From Bacillota bacterium (lineage in GTDB: Bacteria; Bacillota; Clostridia; Christensenellales; Aristaeellaceae): a DNA stretch of 12,089 nt. The stretch lies in NCBI GenBank assembly GCA_023425025.1, contig JAFADG010000028.1:1-12089 (forward strand). The letters are read 5' to 3'. Every line of letters begins with the position of its first letter. Position 1 is the stretch's first letter. Below the pieces are notes generated by a model. That model worked only from the letters and a program-made list of their open reading frames with translations. It ran no database searches and had not been told where the DNA came from. Position numbers and translations under genes: made by a program. Of the stretch, positions 7,283 through 12,089 are shown piece by piece.

Positions 7283-10246
7283 TTATTCCTCCTTCAATAT
7301 TCCCAATGCCTTCAGAGTATCACCACGAAATGGAGTAACAAGCTGCCCAGCCCCTCCTGCCAAATCCCCCCATGCTGCTGCCTTACCTTTTATGCCATAG
7401 GTTGCATCAACATAATCTCCGATTTCCCTGGAAACCCTTACGAGATAAGCATCATAATACTCACGTAGGTTCTCAAATTCCGACGTATCCATCTTACGCA
7501 TTTCTTCTGACTCAAGTATACCATTCAGTGCATCCAAATCACCAAATCTTATAGCATCTATTTTATCAAAATATGTGGCATTATTAAATCTCACTTTGTG
7601 ATACGCCTTCTCATTTTGAACATATGGAAGGGACCGTTCGCTATATGTATATTTCACACCAGGAGGAACGTCCGAAAAATTTGAGCCCTGCATTGGCCCA
7701 TATCTATCACCATTTTCCGGCAGCGTGTTACTTCTGGTGATTGATGCTATTGTTGATTCATCCAATCCAAGATATTTGGGCCAATCATAGTCTACTCTGC
7801 CAACTGCAGTGAAGCCCTTTACATACTTAGCGTCAATCGGAACATTGATATCTGTTTTGTCTGTAACCCTATTATAGGCTTCTTGAATCTTCCGAACCTT
7901 TTCCGCATTTGTTAAAGTAGCATCTTTGGCAACATCCTGAAAGTAGATGCTAAAATCGTTCCATGATCTAAATTCCGGGCCTCTTCCCGGGTTTGGAATA
8001 GCCCCATCCGTGCCCCCGTCCGTGGTTTCGGCCTGCGATCCTTCATTTATTATACCTCTTCCATTGTTTGGCGCAAGGGGACCAGTGGCATTTTTTGCGG
8101 TATTGCTTTGATTGCTCACATTTTTGGGGGATGATTGGTATGTCTGCGTTTTCGCAACTGTCAGAGGTTCGGCCTTTCCCTCGGCTTGGGCCGTCGCGAC
8201 AAGCCCGGAAAGCAGCTTGTCCAATACCGTCTGACGGTTCAGCCCCGCCCCTTCCTGCTTTAAACGCAGCTCCGCTATCTCCTGCTTCACCTGATCCCGG
8301 GCCTTTGCCATGGCCTGCTGCCGAGCGCCGTCCAGTCTCTCCTGCGCCTTTGCAAGCGCCTGCCCGCTGGCCTTTACCGCTGCCTCCGCCTTGAACCACC
8401 CTTCGGCCGACGCCTGTACCTGATCTATGGCTGCCATCAGCTCGTTTAATGCGGAATCATCGGCGGGGTTCTGCGCAAAGCGTGCCTGCGCGCTTACGTG
8501 CGCATTCACAAGGGCTTGCCGCCTTTTTGCGGCCTTGTCCAGCTCCACCTGGCTTGCGTCATGCGCCGTCCGGGCAGTATCGATATCTTTTTGAAGGCCG
8601 CTTACATCGCCAAATTCACCGCTGTCCAGCATCTGGGCCTGCAGGGCGCTTTCCGCCTGCAGCCGCGCTATCCGTCCGGCATTTTGTACAACCTTGCGGT
8701 TTTGCATATCCGCCGCCAGCGCGCTTTCCTGGGCGGCCACCGCCGTGCCATTGAGCGCGAAGGCGCGCATATTTGTTTCAGCAACGATGGCGGATTTGGC
8801 ATAGGTAGGCATGACCGCCACGGCTGCCGCCAGATCGCCCCGCCCTGACGCAACCAGGTTGCTGATGTAGTTGACGCCGGCATCGCCCCAGCGCTGCCGG
8901 ATGGCATCCATATTGTGGCTGGTTTGGTTGGCCATACGGGTGAACGCATCCAGGTCAAGATTGCCCGTCCCGGCGGCGCTTACGCGCAGGGCGTCGCCGG
9001 TGGCCTGTGTCAGTGTTTCCAATGCTGTTTCGGACGCCTGCGACTTTGTACCGGTTTCCATGTCGCGAAGCTGCAAAACGCGGGACAGCGTCTGTACCGA
9101 ACGCAGGGAGGAATCTGTGCTCAGCACATGATTGGTTACGGCGGTCAGGGTGCGCTCGTCCAACCCCCTCAGCGCGCCGAAGAGGGCGGCTGTACCGCCC
9201 GCCTGCTGCCCGCCGTCCCCCTGGGCCGTGGTTGCCCAGGTGACCTGCGGGAGGATTTTTGCAACCTCGCCGGGATCGATACCCAGCGTTGCGTTGATCA
9301 CCGTATCATATTGAGCCGCGGCTGCCTGCGCCTCCGGCACGGCAAGCCGCTCCGGGGTAAAGGTTTTTTCGGTGTCATACAATAGACTGATACCCATTGC
9401 GACCGCGCCCGGATTGGTGGATAATACGGCCGTATCGATGCCGGAATTTAAAAGCATGCCATATTCCAGCGCAGCGGCCCGCGCATAGTCGCCGTTCTCC
9501 CGCGCAGCTGCGGCCACCTGCACTTGCGCCGGGCCGGGTATGAAAACCGGCATGCCGCCGCCGCCGGACTGTGCCAGCGACTTGACTTTCATGCCGATGG
9601 TGCCCAGTTCCCCAAAGAAGCTGCCGGCCAGGACGCCTCCCAACAACTCGTCCTTTGCTTCCATCGCCAGCTGCCCCATGGTTGCCGCCCAGGCCTTGTT
9701 TGTGTCTCCGCCGGCCGCTTTCAGGTTCTCCTGAAGCATTTTGCTGATCTGGCCCTCGCCCTTGCGATAGTACGTGTCCGCCAGCAGGTTGCCGGCCCAT
9801 TCCGCAAATTCTTCCATGCCTTCCGGAATGCCCTGCTTGAATGTGTTTTTAATCATCCCCCACAGAAATTCCTGAAAGCCCTTGCCAAGGGTTTCCGTTT
9901 TGATCATATCCGTCAGACGGTTAAACTGCATATGCTCCGTGGCGGCGGAAAGCGTTGAGGCGATCAGGCCAAGGGCCAACGCCTGGTCCATATTGCCGCC
10001 GGATTTGAGGACCTCGGACATGGTCGAACCGCCGGCTTGCCCGGCCATCGCCAGCATGGAAAGATATTGCGCGCCAGTCGCAAAGGAGGCGGCGCGGGTC
10101 ACCAACGCACGGCAGGGACAGCGCCGATATCGTTGCATCCACCAAAAATAATAAAAATGCACCCTGCAGATTGCGGGGTGCGAATTGCCTAACGGCATGG
10201 GCGTCAACTGGGTGGAACCAAATGGAAGTGACGTCCAATAGTGCAA
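7283..10246 (-). CDS. Displaced polymorphic-toxin cassette with TNT-like NAD+ glycohydrolase tip
   Basis: The open frame is 987 residues from a TTG at 10246 that has no ribosome site. Its first 45 or so residues translate a terminator and flanking DNA, so this is a 5'-truncated cassette rather than a normal gene. Order: Gly/Ala-rich hydrophobic segment with PEGMEEFAEWAG (60-220); QRWGDAGVNYISNLV (451-465); alanine-rich coiled coil (500-690); linker with LAPNNGRGIINEG (724-736); toxin tip (about 760-987). The tip shows DYDWP, RYGP (Arg848), ERSLPY (Arg871) and GKAAAWGDLAGGAGQ (Trp959, Gln968), the pattern of the TNT domain of Mycobacterium CpnT, which hydrolyses NAD+. A helical insert (about 885-950) separates ERSLP from the C-terminal core. 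The tip is visibly AT-richer than the scaffold. The TNT assignment is by motif only; expression of this copy is doubtful. Confidence 0.75.
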   Translation of the reverse strand: MHYWTSLPFGSTQLTPMPLGNSHPAICRVHFYYFWWMQRYRRCPCRALVTRAASFATGAQYLSMLAMAGQAGGSTMSEVLKSGGNMDQALALGLIASTLSAATEHMQFNRLTDMIKTETLGKGFQEFLWGMIKNTFKQGIPEGMEEFAEWAGNLLADTYYRKGEGQISKMLQENLKAAGGDTNKAWAATMGQLAMEAKDELLGGVLAGSFFGELGTIGMKVKSLAQSGGGGMPVFIPGPAQVQVAAAARENGDYARAAALEYGMLLNSGIDTAVLSTNPGAVAMGISLLYDTEKTFTPERLAVPEAQAAAAQYDTVINATLGIDPGEVAKILPQVTWATTAQGDGGQQAGGTAALFGALRGLDERTLTAVTNHVLSTDSSLRSVQTLSRVLQLRDMETGTKSQASETALETLTQATGDALRVSAAGTGNLDLDAFTRMANQTSHNMDAIRQRWGDAGVNYISNLVASGRGDLAAAVAVMPTYAKSAIVAETNMRAFALNGTAVAAQESALAADMQNRKVVQNAGRIARLQAESALQAQMLDSGEFGDVSGLQKDIDTARTAHDASQVELDKAAKRRQALVNAHVSAQARFAQNPADDSALNELMAAIDQVQASAEGWFKAEAAVKASGQALAKAQERLDGARQQAMAKARDQVKQEIAELRLKQEGAGLNRQTVLDKLLSGLVATAQAEGKAEPLTVAKTQTYQSSPKNVSNQSNTAKNATGPLAPNNGRGIINEGSQAETTDGGTDGAIPNPGRGPEFRSWNDFSIYFQDVAKDATLTNAEKVRKIQEAYNRVTDKTDINVPIDAKYVKGFTAVGRVDYDWPKYLGLDESTIASITRSNTLPENGDRYGPMQGSNFSDVPPGVKYTYSERSLPYVQNEKAYHKVRFNNATYFDKIDAIRFGDLDALNGILESEEMRKMDTSEFENLREYYDAYLVRVSREIGDYVDATYGIKGKAAAWGDLAGGAGQLVTPFRGDTLKALGILKEE
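8039..8085 (-). repeat. Conserved linker block before the toxin tip, copy 1
   Basis: It encodes the PLAPNNGRGIINEG linker and is about 80% identical by eye to 11454-11498, although the sequences between this block and the 83-base repeat, and after it, differ. A short island of conservation at the scaffold-tip junction suggests a functional hinge. Confidence 0.55.
8205..8287. repeat. 83-base identical repeat, copy 1 (toxin exchange seam)
   Basis: This block matches 11628-11710 at all 83 bases. It codes for the end of the coiled coil (KQEIAELRLKQEGAGLNRQ) and the following TVLDKLLSG. Downstream in the coding sense the two cassettes diverge rapidly into different toxin tips. Confidence 0.9.
10143..10181 (-). 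terminator. Intrinsic terminator after the first toxin-immunity unit
   Basis: On the minus strand GCACCCCGCA (10181-10172) and TGCAGGGTGC (10168-10159) form a 10-bp stem with one G-T pair and a 3-base loop. ATTTTTATTATTTTTGG follows. It lies inside the open frame of the next cassette, which shows that the 5' end of that frame is not genuine coding sequence. Confidence 0.82.
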
Positions 10247-10371
10247 GGCTTCAATTTAAGCTCTGTCGAGAAATTTCTGCTCGTATCGCATAAGCTATCC
10301 AAAAATACTGTGTCACGTAAGAAACCGTCTCCTGGTCATGCATTGGGGGCATGAAGAGTCAAACGCTAGCA
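10182..10371. other. Spacer between immunity gene and terminator, no gene seen
   Basis: This 190-base gap follows the immunity stop. I found no ribosome-site-led frame on either strand. It forms most of the artificial 5' extension of the 7283-10246 reading frame upstream of the terminator. Confidence 0.4.
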
Positions 10372-10668
10372 CTATTCTTTTTCTCCATCGAAGTGATCTT
10401 CCAGACCAAAATGTCCCGCATTTAGCTTCTTATGAATCATGATCAATTTATTGAGCTTGTCATATGCATCTTCCTCATTGTCTACTTTATAAAGAGGTTC
10501 TTCGATTCCCCTTTCATCTGTTTCATATATTCTCCACTGATTCTCCTTCTGATCAAAGTAACAGCCCAGTAAAAAACCCGCCCCCATCGGAGGTCCCACC
10601 ATAATACCCCATCCACCGATATTTTGTTTTTCTTGCTGAATTTTTTCCAGAAGCTCACTTCTAGTCAT
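10372..10668 (-). CDS. Putative immunity protein for the TNT-like toxin of 10685-12089
   Basis: The product is 98 residues from the ATG at 10668 (MTRSELLEKIQQEKQN). GGGAGG sits at good spacing before that ATG, whereas the in-frame ATG at 10683 precedes that site and is rejected. It shares with the 7024-7281 product GGWGIMV, FLLGCYFD, a W-IY pair, DERG and a YDKLNKL helix, so both belong to one family. It carries an acidic tail (GLEDHFDGEKE) that the other copy lacks. It begins 16 bases after the toxin stop and is AT-rich like the toxin tip. By position it should neutralise the adjacent TNT-like domain in the cytoplasm. No recognised family is certain; Imm59-like is a guess. Confidence 0.75.
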   Translation of the reverse strand: MTRSELLEKIQQEKQNIGGWGIMVGPPMGAGFLLGCYFDQKENQWRIYETDERGIEEPLYKVDNEEDAYDKLNKLIMIHKKLNAGHFGLEDHFDGEKE

Positions 10669-10684
10669 AATTACCTCCCTCATT

Positions 10685-12089
10685 TCACTTTATTAGGTTC
10701 AACAAGCCTAATTCCATAAGTATAGTCCCTGGAAATGGTGTAGAAATTTGCTCGGCACCGCCCTTTAAAACTATATTGCCATCAATTTCCCAAGGCGCAA
10801 TATATCCCATCAGTCCATATGTTGCATCAACGTCACCAATCTCTTCCTTCACCTTCTCTATAAAGCTGTCATACTTGCCCTTATAATATTCCATTTGTTC
10901 GATACCTAGTTTAGGCAACTTGAGCTTATATCGAATCAAATTTAATGCGTCTAGATCGCGGTCTCTTATAGCATTAATCACATCGAAATAGTCATTTGCA
11001 TTAAATGTTCCATAATGCCGTGCCGACAGATTGTCGATGTAGGGCAATGAGAGATCAGACATTGTGGGAACCTTTCCATTTTTCGTCATTGTAGTGAAAT
11101 TGCTGCCCCATATGGGTCCAACTCTATACCAAAGACTGGGTAAAGAATTATCTATGGTAATCGGCTTGATGTTATCTGTACCTGGAACAAATCCATAATA
11201 TTTCGGCCAATGGTAAGCAATATAGCCGTTTGCGAGAATCTTTTTCACAAACCGCGCATCTGATGGACAATTAACGTCTGTCTTGTCCTCCAACTGATAG
11301 TAAGCTTCCTGAATATGCTGGACCATTTCATCGAGGCTGAGATCATCCCTGTTTGCAATCCCTATGACATAGTCGCCATAATCTTTGCTCGTTTTCAATA
11401 TGGGAATATTTCTTGCGCTGCCTGCCGCCCTAGCTTCCACTTCCCCCTGCTTACCTTCTTCTATTATACCGCTTCCATCATTCTGTGCAAGGGGATCACC
11501 GTCATTGCGCACATTTTCAATTGGTGGCTCAGCTTGTACACCTGGCCCCTTCCGCATTGCCTCTATTTCCGACTGGATTTCCCCATGGGTTCTTTCGTTT
11601 TCCTCCGCCCGGGCTGTTGCGACAAATCCGGAAAGCAGCTTGTCCAATACCGTCTGACGGTTCAGCCCCGCCCCTTCCTGCTTTAAACGCAGCTCCGCTA
11701 TCTCCTGCTTTACCTGAGCCTGAACGCTTGCCATGGTCCGCTGCTGCAAATCATCCAGTTTGACTTGGGCGGCTGTCAGCGCCTTCTGGTTGCTTTGATA
11801 CGCAAGCTTTGCCTGCGCATCCGCCTGATTGGCATCCTCCACGCTGCCGATCGCATCCATCACCGCGTCCATGGCGGCGGTATCGGCACGATTCTGGCCA
11901 AATGCAGCCTGCGCTGCCATCAGCGCCGCCCTCGCCCCCTGGGCGTTCCGCGCGACTTTTGCATACGCGGCCTGTGCATTCAAAGCCGTTTGCCTGGCCG
12001 AATCCACATGCTTTTGCGCCTCTGCGATTTGGGGAAGGGCGCCTGCTTCGGTCAAATCCGCCACCCGGGCCTCCGCCGCCTGGCGTGTG
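10685..12089 (-). CDS. Polymorphic toxin, C-terminal 467 residues with TNT-like tip (5' end outside window)
   Basis: The frame is open to the right edge; the GTG at 12064 is an internal valine, not a start. Numbering from that valine: alanine-rich coiled coil (1-140), linker with PLAQNDGSGIIEEG (191-204), tip (about 215-459). TNT-like signatures are HWPKYYGF (285-292), YRVGPIWGSNF (Arg314), SLPY (339-342) and GYIAPW...GGAEQ (Trp425, Gln439), ending STPFPG-ILMELGLL. The Arg of the family's ERSLP motif is Leu338 here (MSDLSLPY), so NAD+ hydrolysis may be altered or lost. It shares with the other copy the insert YFD-I-AIR--DLDALN. Identity in the scaffold is near complete over 83 bases, while the tips are only distantly alike. 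It lies directly upstream of its immunity gene and is the first unit of the array seen here, so it may be the expressed one. Confidence 0.78.
   Translation of the reverse strand, partial: TRQAAEARVADLTEAGALPQIAEAQKHVDSARQTALNAQAAYAKVARNAQGARAALMAAQAAFGQNRADTAAMDAVMDAIGSVEDANQADAQAKLAYQSNQKALTAAQVKLDDLQQRTMASVQAQVKQEIAELRLKQEGAGLNRQTVLDKLLSGFVATARAEENERTHGEIQSEIEAMRKGPGVQAEPPIENVRNDGDPLAQNDGSGIIEEGKQGEVEARAAGSARNIPILKTSKDYGDYVIGIANRDDLSLDEMVQHIQEAYYQLEDKTDVNCPSDARFVKKILANGYIAYHWPKYYGFVPGTDNIKPITIDNSLPSLWYRVGPIWGSNFTTMTKNGKVPTMSDLSLPYIDNLSARHYGTFNANDYFDVINAIRDRDLDALNLIRYKLKLPKLGIEQMEYYKGKYDSFIEKVKEEIGDVDATYGLMGYIAPWEIDGNIVLKGGAEQISTPFPGTILMELGLLNLIK
11454..11498 (-). repeat. Conserved linker block before the toxin tip, copy 2
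   Basis: It encodes DPLAQNDGSGIIEEG. The partner is 8039-8085; see that entry for the comparison. Confidence 0.55.
11628..11710. repeat. 83-base identical repeat, copy 2 (toxin exchange seam)
   Basis: Exact match to 8205-8287. Such identity between otherwise diverged paralogues indicates recent exchange or gene conversion across the conserved scaffold end. Confidence 0.9.
11981..12089. repeat. Scaffold repeat shared with the broken cassette, copy 2
   Basis: Partner of 6303-6411. The identity reaches the window edge, so the repeat may be longer. Confidence 0.88.

Noticed and set aside
10170..10236. Short plus-strand frame reading GVNWVEPNGSDVQ up to a stop
   Set aside because: It is about 30 codons, has no ribosome site and begins inside a terminator; judged chance.
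12064..12066. GTG as the start of the right-edge toxin
   Set aside because: The frame and the repeat shared with 6346-6411 continue upstream to the window edge, so it is an internal valine codon.
1..12089. Rhs/YD repeats, LXG or WXG100 modules, MuF head domain, CRISPR array, tRNA or IS ends
   Set aside because: I looked for these because of the toxin context and found no convincing motif or repeat pattern for any of them.

Overview
The window is a bacterial accessory region in which every gene I can support is on the minus strand. AGGAGG-type ribosome binding sites, sigma-A-like promoters, a YetF/DUF421 gene and a DUF990-type ABC transporter all point to a Firmicute, most likely a fairly GC-rich gut-type Clostridia/Eubacteriales member. 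That is inference, as there is no rRNA or other marker here.

Layout in the direction of transcription (right to left). (1) 12089-10685: the C-terminal part of a large toxin, cut by the window edge. It has an alanine-rich coiled coil, a linker and a TNT-like (tuberculosis necrotizing toxin, NAD+ glycohydrolase) domain. (2) 10668-10372: a small putative immunity gene. (3) An intrinsic terminator at 10143-10181. (4) 10246-7283: a second, longer toxin cassette with a different TNT-like domain. It has no convincing start and its annotated N-terminus is a translation of the terminator. (5) 7281-7024: a paralogous immunity gene, followed by a second, similar terminator (6896-6930). (6) 6886-6017: a third, broken cassette with two frameshifts and a large internal deletion. 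(7) 5938-5252: a YetF/DUF421 membrane protein. (8) 4892-5251: a 360-base intergenic region with a perfect 17-bp inverted repeat between two divergent promoter-like sequences. (9) 4891-2339: a compact three-gene ABC transporter operon. (10) A terminator. (11) 2129-1: the intact 5' end of another giant scaffold protein of the same toxin family, running off the left edge.

The toxin parts read as a polymorphic-toxin locus: one conserved GC-rich scaffold, swappable AT-rich TNT-like toxin tips, a dedicated immunity gene after each tip, and displaced cassettes behind the upstream toxin. An 83-base stretch identical between the two TNT copies ends just before the proteins diverge, which marks the exchange seam. 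The scaffold is unfamiliar: no Rhs repeats, LXG, MuF or signal peptide is visible. It resembles the very large alanine-rich proteins of clostridial prophages and mobile elements, so its delivery route is open. The most novel items are the scaffold family, the immunity family (GGW...LGCY motif) and the TNT subtype with a helical insert of roughly 50 residues.
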